Below, piece by piece: positions 33,988-44,032 of a stretch of 64,000 nucleotides of DNA. The DNA lies in assembly GCA_001939145.1 (NCBI GenBank), contig LSRX01000461.1:416057-480056 (forward strand), in the 5' to 3' direction. Each line of letters opens with the position of its first letter. The stretch's first letter is position 1. A program made the translations under genes and the position numbers. The notes below the pieces were generated by a model. It had not been told where the DNA came from. It was given only the letters and a program-made list of their open reading frames with translations, and did no database searches. This DNA is from Symbiodinium microadriaticum. Its lineage: Eukaryota > Sar > Dinophyceae > Suessiales > Symbiodiniaceae.

Positions 33988-34440
33988 CTTAGGTTGCCCT
34001 GTTTCAGGGCGCTCGGGTTCTAGGGTTTTTAGGGCTTCTAGGGTTTTGTAGGGTTTGGCTTCTAGGGTTTTGTAGGGTTTAGCGCCTAGGGCTAGGAGTG
34101 TTACAGCAGATCTTGATTGACGGTTTTTCTGGGTTTTTGGTAGGGTATTTATAGGGTGTGGGGCTTTATAGGTGACGAATATGAAGGCCGACAAGGAGCT
34201 ACTGAGGCTTCTAGAAGGGTGTCGGGCTTCAGGGTTTGCGGGGCTTTCGGCTTCGGGAGTTTTTTTTTTAAGGGTTTCGGGTTTAGGCTGCCAAGTTTTG
34301 TGTGAAGGCTTTCAGCAAGCCGCGGTCTTGGGTGTTGCCCCTTATGTGGCCGCCGAGTTTCCCGGTTTGGGGCTAAGGCTCAAGCCGGCGCAGGGTTTGG
34401 GGCTTCGGGGCTTTTACAGGATGCATGGCTTAGGCTGCAT

Positions 34441-34550
34441 GGGTAGTTCTCTTTTTTAGGGTCCCTTTCTGGGTCCCCAATATGGTACGGCACCCCTTTG
34501 AAACGGACCCCAAGGACCCCAAAAGGGACCCTAGTTTAGAAAACTACCCC
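34441..34550. mobile_element. MITE-like foldback element, family C, best copy
   Basis: GGGTAGTTCTCTTTTTTAGG at the left and CTAGTTTAGAAAACTACCCC at the right are inverted repeats. The centre reads GGGTCCCCAATATGGTACGG. The ends and centre agree with copies at 4568, 27121 and 53099. Confidence 0.82.
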
Positions 34551-35169
34551 GCATGTCTGTTCCCAGGGTTGAGGAGAAGAAGCGGCCTTCGCCTGGGCTT
34601 AACCCTTAATCCTAAACCCCTTCCAACCCTAAACTCAAGGACCCCTCCCCTTTGCACGCCGTATGACGCCTGGCTCTTGAAGGATTCTTGGGGCCCAGCA
34701 GCAGCAAACTCCCCCCCAAAACAAAAGCTCTAGACGCCCTGACCTTCGAATCTAGGATTCTACCTTGACCACTCAGGGTTTGGGATTTCGGATTCAGGGT
34801 GTAGGGAGTTTAAGGTTACCCCCTCTTGAGCTGAAAGCAAAAGATCCGCATAGGGCTTAGGGTTTAGGGTTTAGGTTTGGGGTTTCGGGTTTAGGGTTCT
34901 GCTCAGGTGGCGACACTTGGAACTGCACAGAACAAGACTTGGAGAGAACTGCCTTGAACCACAAGATCCTTCTCCCAAGCCCTTGTAGAACCCGTGTAGA
35001 AGCCCCTATGGAACAAGCCGTAGAACTCTTGTAGAAAGCCCTGATAAGCCTCACAGAACATTTTGGAATCCGCATGAACACCTAGAAACCATCTACAACC
35101 TACGACGAAACCCTGCTAACCCACGTAGAACCACAAAGGTTCGGGACGGCACCAATAACAGGGCCCCCC

Positions 35170-35215
35170 GCCCGCGTTCTCGAGCGTGAGGCCAGGCTTG
35201 TTGGAGACGTTGCAG
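35170..35215 (-). CDS. Possible exon, unrecognised
   Basis: The minus strand reads TCNVSNKPGLTLENA behind a CTTCTCAG acceptor. A G-rich GC donor is possible. Function unknown. Confidence 0.35.
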
Positions 35216-35599
35216 GTCTGAGAAGGGGTTTATAGTGTTTTGGAATGAGGGTTTAGGGTTTAGGGTTTAGGGGTTTAGGGGTTTAGGGTTTAGGGTTTAG
35301 GGTTTTGGTTTAGGGCTTCCTTTGCCAGGCTTTAACTGTTCTTGCTTTAAGAGGATACAGCGTAGGGTATTAGGGTGATTAGGCAGGTGAGATGCCTTTG
35401 CAAGAACTCAGCTCATGCCATGAGTTACCCTGAACCCTAAAACTCCAAACCCGAAACCCAGAACTCCAAACCCCAACCCTAAACCTGAAAAAGGCGCACG
35501 AACGCCAAGGCTACGTCGCAGCAGTCGTCGCACTCATTGTCAAGACTTGAAACTGCAGACTGCGGAAAAGACTTTCTTGGCTCAATCATACATGCATCT

Positions 35600-35609
35600 A
35601 TGCATGCGT

Positions 35610-35664
<55 letters not shown>

Positions 35665-35945
35665 CAGACGGACGCACACACATGCAAACAAATGCAAACA
35701 TACATACATTCGTACATACACATGCACATAGATGCGTAGTTAGTTTGCCTCTCCATGTTACTACACACGTGCTGCGGACAGCGGCACGTGAGCGAGAGAG
35801 AGGGGGAGAGAAAGAGTGCGACAGAGCAATAGTGCGAGAGAGCCTGAGAAAGCGAGAGAGTGTGAGAGGGCATGAGAGAGGCAGAGTGCGAAAGCATTGC
35901 ATCGAGGGGGAGGGACAAAGAGAGGGGGAGAGAGCGAGGCCCTTG
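35600..35945. repeat. CAGA microsatellite and GAGA-rich tract
   Basis: (CAGA)n at 35609-35664, then ACATA-rich sequence, then GAGAG-rich sequence at 35790-35940. Long frames on both strands arise from these tracts. I see no gene. Confidence 0.92.
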
Positions 35946-36437
35946 CCAAGATGGCTCTCCTTCATCAAACTCGACCTCCCATTCCAAAAGCACCGAACAC
36001 TTCGCACTTCACAGAATCCTTGATGTCTACCTTTTGATGACTGCCCACCCCCTCGCGTTTCGACGCCTTGATATGAGAATCCCCACTGTACCTGCAACCC
36101 CATCCTCCGCAGCCCTTATATTTGGATTCAGAGGATAGAGAACTCTCACAACATCCAAGGCTTATCGGGTTGTACCAAGATTGTACATGAGGTGTCGTTG
36201 GGGCTCTAGTTTGGCATGTTAAAGCACTGAACAGTGTTCCGAAACAAGATGCTCTTAGCCCCAAGAGGGGAAGAACTAAATTAAAATGTCCCCAAGGCCC
36301 CCTAAACCCTAAACTCTACACCGTGGGGTCCTGATGAGGTCCCGGGAGCCTTGGCGAAGGTAGTCAGCATCTCAACAACGCCAGCAAAGGCATAGACCTG
36401 CCCGGGCTTTTTCAAAAGAATATCCGGTGTGTTGCCA

Positions 36438-36439
<2 letters not shown>

Positions 36440-36471
<32 letters not shown>

Positions 36472-36614
36472 CCCTCTTCTTCTCCAGGGCATGAGGGGTC
36501 TGTCAAACCCCCCGGCCTATTGGCTCCCCAAATTTCTTGGGGCTTTCAGGACGTGTGCCAAGGTCCGTCGGGTATCGAAGGTTATATATCGCCCGAAGTC
36601 AGAACATATATATA

Positions 36615-36650
<36 letters not shown>

Positions 36651-36955
36651 CTGCCCTTAAAAAACATAACGTGTATATTGTATGATGAACTCTATCTATC
36701 TATCTATCGATCTATCTATCTATCTATAAAAAAACAAATAGATAAATAAACAAATATATAGATAGATAGATAGCTAGCTAGCTAGCTAGCTAGCTAGCTA
36801 GATAGATAGATAGATAGATAGACAGATAGACAGATAGATAGATAGATAGATAAGATAGACAGATAGATAGATAGATAGGTAGATAGATAGGTAGATAGAT
36901 AGCTAGCTAGCTAGCTAGCTAGCTAGCTAGCTAGATAGATAGATAGATAGATATG
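36440..36955. repeat. (TC)n tracts and a TCTA/GATA/GCTA compound microsatellite
   Basis: (CT)n runs lie at 36441-36470 and 36614-36650. At 36690-36727 TCTA units face GATA and GCTA units at 36757-36953, so the two arms are complementary and could form a large hairpin. Confidence 0.9.
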
Positions 36956-37104
36956 GGGAGGACCTGGTTTCCCTCTCTGTACATATATACACACACCAAA
37001 ACGGGGGACCCTGGGCGTGCGCGTTTCTGGTAATTTCAGGGCTCACCACAAGCGTGCAAAGCACGGAGACGTATTTATGCATCATCAAAAGCGAAAAAAG
37101 GTGC

Positions 37105-37237
37105 ACGCCTATATATATATATATATATATATAATATGTATATGTATATGTATATGTATACGTATACGTATATGTATGTGTATACGTATACGTATACGTA
37201 TATTATAATATCTTCCAGGGATCGGTTTAGAGCAGCN

Positions 37238-37294
<57 letters not shown>

Positions 37295-37301
37295 CTATGT
37301 C

Positions 37302-37353
<52 letters not shown>

Positions 37354-37415
37354 ATATGTATATGTATGTGTATGTGTGTGCATATATATATATATATATG
37401 CGTATACACTCGCCT
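37105..37415. repeat. TATG/TACG/TA microsatellite with an N and a duplicated flank
   Basis: TATATG and TATACG units fill 37110-37205 and 37238-37400. A 35-36 bp segment ending ATCGGTTTAGAGCAGC occurs at 37201-37236, directly before an N (37237), and again at 37416-37451. This is suspicious of a collapsed or mis-joined assembly. Confidence 0.9.
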
Positions 37416-37669
37416 ATTATAATATCTTCCAGGGATCGGTTTAGAGCAGCCCCTCGAAGCCTGAACCCGATGGGAAGCCTCTGACCAAGCCATCCCGGAA
37501 GTCGAAACTCTGGACGTTCAGGTTTTCAGGTTTAGGGGCTTAGGGCTTCGGGTTCAGAGCCCCCATAAACCCTAAACCCTCCGAACCCGAAGCCTAAACC
37601 CTAAAGCCTAACCCTAAACACCCTAAACCCTGAAGCCTAAACCCCAAAGCCATGCCAGCCCCCACCTGG

Positions 37670-37745
37670 AAGAGGGGGCCCTGCTGCCTCTCGGTGCCGA
37701 AGAAGTCCTGCGAGGAGTGCCCCTTAGTGCCCGCGGGCTTTAGGC
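37670..37745 (-). CDS. Possible exon, unrecognised
   Basis: The minus strand reads GTKGHSSQDFFGTERQQG then PLFQ. A CTAAAG or GCAG acceptor and a CAG/GTGGGG donor are present. Composition is natural; the family is unknown. Confidence 0.4.
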
Positions 37746-37990
37746 TCTAGGGCTTTAGGGGTTTAGGTTTAAGGTTGAGGGTTCATGGGTTTAGGGGTTT
37801 ATGGGTTTATGGGTTTATGGGTTTATGGGTTTAGGGCTTATGGGTTCAAGTTTAAGGTTTGAGGTTTTGGGTTTATGGGTTTAGGGCTTATGGGTTCAAG
37901 TTTAAGGTTTGAGGTTTTGGGTTTAAGTTTCAGGTTTAGGTTTGAGTTTATTGCTTAGGGTGTACGGCTTCGGGCGTAGGGTAGCTATGA
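37746..37990. repeat. TTTATGGG/TTTAGGG array
   Basis: A TTTATGGG variant is tandemly amplified at 37790-37830. It is followed by two copies of a 50-bp unit containing GGGTTCAAGTTTAAGG and TTTGAGGTTTTGGG. Confidence 0.88.
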
Positions 37991-38439
37991 AACATGCGCC
38001 AATACCCCTTCATTGAGGAGGAGACTTGAAGCTATTGTGAGGCCCCTTACATGTAATTCAAGGTATGCCTGAGTTAGGAGCTTCTATGAGGGTTGCTCTT
38101 CGGGCTGCCAGGAAGGTTTCGCATATCAGGATTCGGTGTACTACAAGGGCTAGTAGAAATGGCTGCTAACATGGGGCTACAAGGATTACCGGGTCGGGGT
38201 GACTACAGGGTAGGTATTCTCTAAGTCTCTACGACTTCTATAAGGGTTACTGGGTCTCATACTTACCGTTTCGGTCTGCTCCAGGTGTTACAAGAAAAGC
38301 GGCCGCTAGGATTCGGGAGTTAATTCAAGCAGAGAGAGAGCTTGGGACCTCGGTCTTTAGTGATTTAGCGCGGCTTAGGGCTTTAGAGGGTTTAGGGTTC
38401 AGCTTCGATAGCAGAGGCTTTGCTCACAAGGCGGGCCCT

Positions 38440-38552
38440 GCAAGAAACCAAAACCCTGAACCCTACCAAGTGAAACCAAAACCCTGAACCCTACCAAGTG
38501 AAACCAAAACCCTGAACCCTACCAAGTGAAACCAAAACCCTGCACCCTACCA
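38440..38552. repeat. 28-29 bp tandem repeat, four copies
   Basis: CAAGTGAAACCAAAACCC plus TGAACCCTAC is repeated four times, ending at the exon-like island that follows. Confidence 0.9.
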
Positions 38553-38690
38553 AGTCGATCTTGTCCTCTGCGTTCACCAGGAACGGGAAGGGTGGGTTGC
38601 CCACGCAGGCATTGTGGGCATCCACGACGGTCTTGGCCGCGTAGCAGGCATCTGGGCCTCGCGAGAGCGAGACGAAGCAGGCTGGAGGAA
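38553..38690 (-). CDS. Possible exon, unrecognised (weakly small-GTPase-like)
   Basis: The minus strand reads RGPDACYAAKTVVDAHNAC then VGNPPFPFLVNAEDKIDL. A CAG/CC or GCGAG acceptor is possible, and the end fits an ACTTG/GTAGGG donor. P-F-x-x-L-V followed by x-x-x-K-I-D-L loosely recalls the NKxD region of Rab proteins, but the Asn of NKxD is missing from its place. I do not assign a function. Confidence 0.4.
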
Positions 38691-38989
38691 TTAAGTGTGG
38701 GTTTAGGGTTTAGGGTTTAGTGTTTAGGGGTTAGGATTTAGGATTTGGGGAAGTAGCAAATTCGTCATCATGACAGCGCTGAGCCCTCGTCACCATCGGT
38801 ACCGACATGATACGATCCATTGTGAACACGACCGTGGCCAGTGTCACCGTGAGCACCACCACCGTCATCATCATTATCATCAATACCCTCAACACAGCCT
38901 TCTTCAACTTGAAACCCACCTTAATTTACAGCTTGTATATCACCACCACCATCAGCAGGGTGACAATCATCAATATTTAACGCGCACAT

Positions 38990-39091
38990 CGGCATGCGCA
39001 TCATCAACATTACCATCATCTTCATCATCTTCATCATCTTCATCATCTTCCACATCATCACCATCATCATCATGAACAACAACAGCATCCC

Positions 39092-39126
<35 letters not shown>

Positions 39127-39180
39127 CCATCATCATCATCATCGTCATCATCGTCACTATCATCATCATCCGCACGATAG
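38990..39180. repeat. CAT/ATC trinucleotide microsatellite
   Basis: ATCATC and TTCATC units. Spurious frames (poly-Ile, Asp, Met) result. Confidence 0.93.
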
Positions 39181-39296
39181 CCATCAGCATCGTCATGCTT
39201 GCAGACGCTACAGCCTAAGCCCAAAGTTCCAATCGTTGGTAGCAACTGGTGGTAGTATTGCTGCCAGTGGTTGTTTGCCCGAACCCACCAAGGGGC

Positions 39297-39364
39297 CTGG
39301 GACGCGAACGAACTCCGGCACCACGAGGCCAACAAAGGCCAGCATCGCGATCCTACCGTGCTTC
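39297..39364 (-). CDS. LHC exon, first helix (unit 2, exon B2)
   Basis: The minus strand reads KHGRIAMLAFVGLVVPEF then VRVP. K-H-G-R-I-A-M-L-A is the helix-1 chlorophyll-binding signature of LHC proteins. The exon runs from a CCGAG acceptor to a CAG/GC donor (39297/39296-39295). It lies between D2 (49698-49760) and G2 (33572-33624), which is correct gene order on the minus strand. A short exon completing W-x-R-E-A-E before KHGR is expected upstream but was not found. Confidence 0.82.
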
Positions 39365-39939
39365 CTCGGATAGCTTAGGGGGACTTGGGATTTCCGAAAC
39401 TATGTTTTACGGTCAAGGTTTGGACCCTAATCGTCAGGCTTGTCTTGGAAAATCCCCAGCTATCATGGGCAGGTCAAACAACAGAGTATCTTGATAGTAC
39501 CGCCAAACTATAAACAGCCCTAAAGGTAAACGAATCCATGCCTAAGGGTTAAGGGCTGAGAAAAGTGTAGCCGGTCAAAAAAGAGCAGGGGCCGACACAG
39601 GCAAAAGATATCGAGCAAGCAGTGGGGAGATTGTAGCTATTTGCAGGACAGAGGCCTGCTGCCAGGATCAAGCCTTATTGCCATATTAAGCCCTTAAAGA
39701 AAGCTTTATTAAGGCCATGTTAAGCCCTTATTAACAACCGAAGAGGAGTCTGCAGAAAGACGAACCCCGACGTGAACACCAGGGTTTGACGAGCCTGGAG
39801 TTGCACATTACCTTATAGGATTCTAAACGTAAACCATAAAAAGGAACTACCTAGGGGGACTATGGATCACCTGGCTGTGGGGGATTGAGAGCATAGAGAA
39901 GAGAGTCTGCAGCATCGAGATGCGGGGGACCACCCTGAA

Positions 39940-41480
39940 CCCTAAAGCCGAGCACCCAACCTGCGCCCTAAACCCGACTCTAAACCCTACTAAGACCCTG
40001 GAGCCCCCCCAAAACCGAAAGCCCCGAAAGCCCGCCCCACAAAACACGTAGAGCAACCCTAAACCCTAAATCCCCTAAATCCCCCAACACCCGAAGCCCT
40101 GAACGCTTAACGGCCCTAAACCCTCGAAAGCCAAAACTGGAAAAGCAATCCTGGAAGCTTCTAGCCAGGGTGCAGCTCTGCCTGCGTTAAAGCTGGGTTC
40201 GGGGTGTTGGGCTTCGGATTTCAGGGCTTCGAGTTTAGGGTTGACGGTTTAGGGTTCAGGGTTTATAGGGTTCATGGGCTTTGGGGTTTATTTAGGGTTT
40301 AAGGGTTTAGGGTTCACAGTTTAGGGATCAGAGCTTGCGGCTTTGGGGTTTAAGGCTCAGGGGGTTCAGGGTGGAGGGTGCTCGGGTCCTCTTGCGGGTT
40401 ACGGCTTGGAGCTCTCCGTAAGGTCGGAGGTGAAGGACTTGTTCCAGGCTGCAGGGTGCTAGGGTTTAGGGCGTAAGGCTTAGGGTTTAAGGTTTAGGGT
40501 TTAGGGTTTTAGGGTTTAGGGTTTAGGGTAGAAGGTGCTGGAGCCTTTTTAGAGCATTGGGCTCTGGGGTTCTTCGTTCCTGACGAGGTTTTAGGATGTG
40601 GGGGATCCGTCTTTTGAGGTTTAGGGTTCCGTCTCGGGCATAGGGTCGCTTGTACGTCGGTTAAAGGCGCTAGAGCGCTTAGTCGGGATTTGAAGTTTAA
40701 TGCCTGGGGCTCCTTCTACGGTTTTTTAGGGTTTAGGGTTTAGGGTTCCTCGTTGTGTGCTAGGTTTAGGAACGCTGCGGGTATCGTGTGGGTCTTGCAT
40801 TTGGGCTTAGGGTCTGGGCCAAACCCTAAACCCCCAAAAAATCTGTCTAAACTTTCAAGTTGGGCATGTGGAACCTTTTCCCTGAACCCTAAAGCGCCGA
40901 AACTCCCAAATCCCAAAACCCCAAAACCCCAAACCCCGAGTCTAGGCCAGGTACCCTCCAGAATTTAAGGGCATACCATACACAGCCGGTATTGCAATCA
41001 GGAACCCCGAAGGACCAGTTTTTACTCATAGTTTAGGCTTCTATCTCGGATCCAAGATCACAAGTTTTCACGTCAGTCCCTGCCTCCCGGAACCAGGGCA
41101 GGTACCTTTGCAAAGGGCCGTCGGAGGTTTCCGAGAGGGTTTGAGGGCTTACTCTGCGGTTTAGGGTTTGGCGGAGAGGGTTTTGGGGCTTACTCTACGG
41201 GGTAGGGTGGGTTTAGGGTTTAGGGGAAGTAGTTTCAATAGGGCCTTGGGCTATAGCAGACTATACCATATATATGTCAGCCTCCTGCATTAACCTCTTT
41301 CCTAACGAGGGCATCTTGTGAAACAGGGCAATCAAGATTTCGGGTTTAGGGTTTTTAGAGACTTACGGATTTGGGGATGTAAGGCTTTAGGGATTTAGGG
41401 TTTAAAGACGTATGGATTTAGGGATGTAAGGTTTCGGGATTTAGGGTTGAGGGTTCTGGCCTTAGGGTTTACGGTTCAGG
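39940..41480. repeat. Mixed-orientation telomere-like blocks
   Basis: CCCTAAA at 39935-40140, TTTAGGG at 40200-40750 (densest 40470-40530), CCCTAAA at 40815-40945, TTTAGGG at 41155-41480. No supported gene; an island at 40400-40450 (minus strand, AAWNKSFTSDLTESSKP then stop) is only suggestive. Confidence 0.8.
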
Positions 41481-41980
41481 ACTAGGGTTTTCGGTTCCAT
41501 GATCCTGCAACTACAGTTACAGGCAACTTCCACTAGGGATGCTGAACAGAAGCCGGCAATGAGCGAAGCGGAAGGTTGAAGACATCTTGTTCGGAGGCTG
41601 TTGGGGTTGTAAGCCCCTTTGGTGGAGTTATCCTAACATGATAGCCTTTCTTACAACCTTACTTTACTAATGCATTGGTGAGGACCAAGTCCAGCCCTAA
41701 ATTCGAAGCTTTCTGTGTTGTCATCGGGATCGCCTTCGTCATCATCATCATCATCATCATCATCATCTTCCTTCGCAGCCTGGTCCCGATCCGGCTAGCG
41801 AGCGCCTCAGGGCGACATTGTCGCCTCGTCCGCTCTGTGGCGGAGTGGCACGTATGCTCCGTTGAGCATGCCTCTCTGTTTAGGAGAGGTTGCGCTGATA
41901 CATACTTCTGTGCTCGATAAAAGTCTGCTTTGAGAGCATAGTCAGTCAAAAGTGTAATTAAACAGTTGGGCGACCGACCA

Positions 41981-42235
41981 TCAATCATCAAGCGTATCCA
42001 GGGCTGAGGGCACGAAGTCAGGCGTGACTTTGTTCCGGCCTTGCACTGCTAGGGTGGGCGGCAACCTGGTTATCAGCCTTTGGATGAGCGCCTCCTGCTG
42101 ATCGAGCCTTTGCTGGAGCAGGTGGATGTCTAACGTCAGTCGACGAATCCAGGTCTCCAAGAACTCCTGATGGCTGCTGAGCCAGGTCTCCCGCATGCGA
42201 TGCATCACTGGTATGGAGCTGCCCGTCTCCAGCAT
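41981..42235 (-). CDS. LINE C-terminal helical tail
   Basis: An 84-residue frame with natural composition follows the USP domain in another frame, with segments such as HQEFLETWIRRLTLDIHLLQ and RLDQQEALIQRLITRL that predict amphipathic helices. In this frame the sequence is open back to a TAG just before CTTCAG/TGTCATC, a potential splice acceptor. The tail may therefore be a spliced C-terminal exon of the USP protein. A frameshift from the USP frame is the alternative. No family is recognised. Confidence 0.5.
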   Translation of the reverse strand: MLETGSSIPVMHRMRETWLSSHQEFLETWIRRLTLDIHLLQQRLDQQEALIQRLITRLPPTLAVQGRNKVTPDFVPSALDTLDD

Positions 42236-42317
42236 AAGTTGTTGATGACACTGAAGCTACTTGGGGGAAGCTAGGGCCAAAAGATTCACTGGAGACCGAA
42301 TGCATCTCAGGGCCGAC

Positions 42318-43047
42318 TCTCCGGCACAGCAGAAGAACATATGCTGAAACAGAAGTGTCTTCCAACGCTGCAGCGGTGGCGGTGGCTGGCGCCCGGTCAT
42401 CATCCAACAAGTAAGGCTGTCTACTGTTGATGAGGACAGTGTAGTGACCTGATTGTGGAGTATGTCCATGATGTCGGATGTAGCATGCGATGTCATATGT
42501 ATGCCACGTTACCCTGAGTGTGCCCGGCTCACTGAAAGTCGGGACGCGGACAGCTCCTGCCAAGATGTACGGACGATGTGTTTTGTGGACCACACCTGAA
42601 GTAACCTCGAACCTGGGCAGCTGCACAAAGAACCACGGCGGTAGCACGTCAAGAGCGTGCAGCGACTCCTGTTGGTGCCAACAATTGATCAGCTCCTGCA
42701 GGTCTGGGCTGTGCACGGGTGGAGCGGGGAGGCTAAGGCATTTGCACAGCACGCCGGTGTGGCTCAAGCTGACCTCGCCCATGGGCGTAAGAGCACGGCT
42801 GCTCCATGTCGATGACCCCGTAGGAGCGACCTTGGGGAGCAGAAAATCAATGAACTCGGCGATGTCGTGCTGTCTCCCGGCGCCCTGCCACCCCAGTAGA
42901 AGAAACCCCAGCGAGCGTCGCGCTCGCATCCCTAGTACTGCGAGGTTAGCAACTGCCCTGGGAAGGAGATGCACGGTTTGTGTGCAGTGCGCAGCACACC
43001 ACATGGCATACACAACAGCATTCATGTAGCAAGCATTGCCATCATTG
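42318..43047 (-). CDS. Ubiquitin-specific-protease-like (USP/C19) domain of the LINE
   Basis: The catalytic Cys box reads NDGNACYMNAVVYAMWCAAH, equivalent to G-N-x-C-Y-M-N-x-x-x-Q of USP enzymes. A QHDIAEFIDFLL segment matches the Q-x-D-x-x-E-F box. WFFVQLPRFE matches the L-x-R-F strand. The His box is HTPQSGHYTVLINS (catalytic His at 42444-42446), followed by YLLDDDRA with the third catalytic acidic residue and a terminal SAYVLLLCRR strand. The whole triad is thus conserved and uninterrupted, although the adjacent RT is broken. The domain is compact (about 240 residues) and lacks the C-x-x-C zinc ribbon of many USPs. Predicted activity is removal of ubiquitin or a ubiquitin-like protein. It joins the upstream ORF in frame if the 56-nt GT-AG segment 43048-43103 is spliced. 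Confidence 0.78.
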
Positions 43048-43103
43048 CTGAGGGTAAACGGGGGAGGAGGGCAAGGAAAGAAAATGCACTCCTTCCGGCT
43101 CAC
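43048..43103 (-). other. Probable 56-nt GT-AG intron within the LINE
   Basis: Exon end GTCTTCAG, then GTGAGC..., a pyrimidine-rich stretch and TTTACCCTCAG, then CAATGATGG. Removal joins the frame ending AESVF to SNDGNACYMN without a stop. Without splicing the upstream frame ends at a TGA formed by the donor itself. The alternative is translation through in the other frame or a pair of compensating indels. Confidence 0.55.
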
Positions 43104-43999
43104 CTGAAGACCGACTCCGCTAGCTGCTGCACGATCGCTGCTCGGCGCGGCAGCTCTCGCTTGAGAGATGTGCCCACCAACATCAGCGCTGACACGCCGA
43201 TCATCTGAACCAGGTGTTCGTGCACCTGCTGCGCCACCGGGCCTCGGAGGGAAATGGACAGGAAGAAGAGCGCCGTCGAGGTGGTGTCCTCCATCTCGTA
43301 AACCCGCGGCCGGGAGGTGAACTTCTGGACAATGTCCCCACGCAAGTTCGCCAGCAGGTAGTCCACCTTCTCCAAGAGCGCTGGCTGTGCTATGGCTTCT
43401 CGATCGGGGTCCCTCACCAGTTTCTTTTCCTGGTGGCTCCACTTGAAGAAAGTCCACTCCTCGGCCTGATTCATCCATTCGGCAGCTTGCAATTTCTTGA
43501 CCGATTCCGGTGTGGAGGTCATGAGGATCATGAGTTCCCGCAGTCGGCGGATCAAGCAAGCCATCAGTAGGGTGCGCAACGGAGACTTGAGCGTGTGATC
43601 CCTCGCCTCCTGGCGTGCATGCCAGTCCTTGGAGATCTGGATGAGCGCCGGTATGATGCTCATCTCCTGCTCTTCGCGTAGGAAAAGACAGAAGCCTTTG
43701 TCGCCACGTAGTTCCGCCAACTGGTCCTCCTGGCGGATGATGACTCGCGTGAGGGTCTTGATGGTGTCCTGGTGTGGTCCCGGAGCATTTGCGCCGAAGG
43801 CCTTGCCTGGAGGACGCTGTTGCCGGCGAGTTCGAGGGGCAGTCTGCTCTGGGCGGGGTCGCTTGTTGGGTTGATTCTCCGCCGGCTCGCTGCCCTGCCC
43901 GCGTTGGGAGGTGTGATTCGTGAAGTTGACGTACCTGAAGATATCCGCCTCCGGGTTCAGGCCGCTGCCGTCCTGGTTCATCGTGAGGTCGTTCGGCAT
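43100..43999 (-). CDS. LINE-associated ORF upstream of the USP domain
   Basis: A 299-residue frame starts at ATG 43999 with MPNDLTMNQDGSG. It has natural composition: an acidic/polar N-terminus, a basic stretch (NKRPRPEQTAPRTRRQQRPP), then mostly helical sequence with ISKDWHARQEARDHTLKS and LRRLRELMILMTSTPE-type segments. The same DNA is open in the RT frame, but that reading is Gly/Pro/His-rich and is a shadow. The ORF overlaps the end of the zinc-finger frame by a few codons (in-frame stop at about 44033). It could be reached by reinitiation, frameshifting or splicing. No family is recognised. It probably forms one protein with the USP domain. Confidence 0.65.
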   Translation of the reverse strand: MPNDLTMNQDGSGLNPEADIFRYVNFTNHTSQRGQGSEPAENQPNKRPRPEQTAPRTRRQQRPPGKAFGANAPGPHQDTIKTLTRVIIRQEDQLAELRGDKGFCLFLREEQEMSIIPALIQISKDWHARQEARDHTLKSPLRTLLMACLIRRLRELMILMTSTPESVKKLQAAEWMNQAEEWTFFKWSHQEKKLVRDPDREAIAQPALLEKVDYLLANLRGDIVQKFTSRPRVYEMEDTTSTALFFLSISLRGPVAQQVHEHLVQMIGVSALMLVGTSLKRELPRRAAIVQQLAESVFR

Positions 44000-44032
44000 G
44001 TTGGTCCTCCTGGCTTTGACAGTATCTGGCTG

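Noticed and set aside
43100-44030. Continuous 1159-residue LINE protein through RT, fingers and USP in one frame
   Set aside because: The middle third in that frame is Gly/Pro/His-rich noise; the overlapping frame from ATG 43999 has natural composition.
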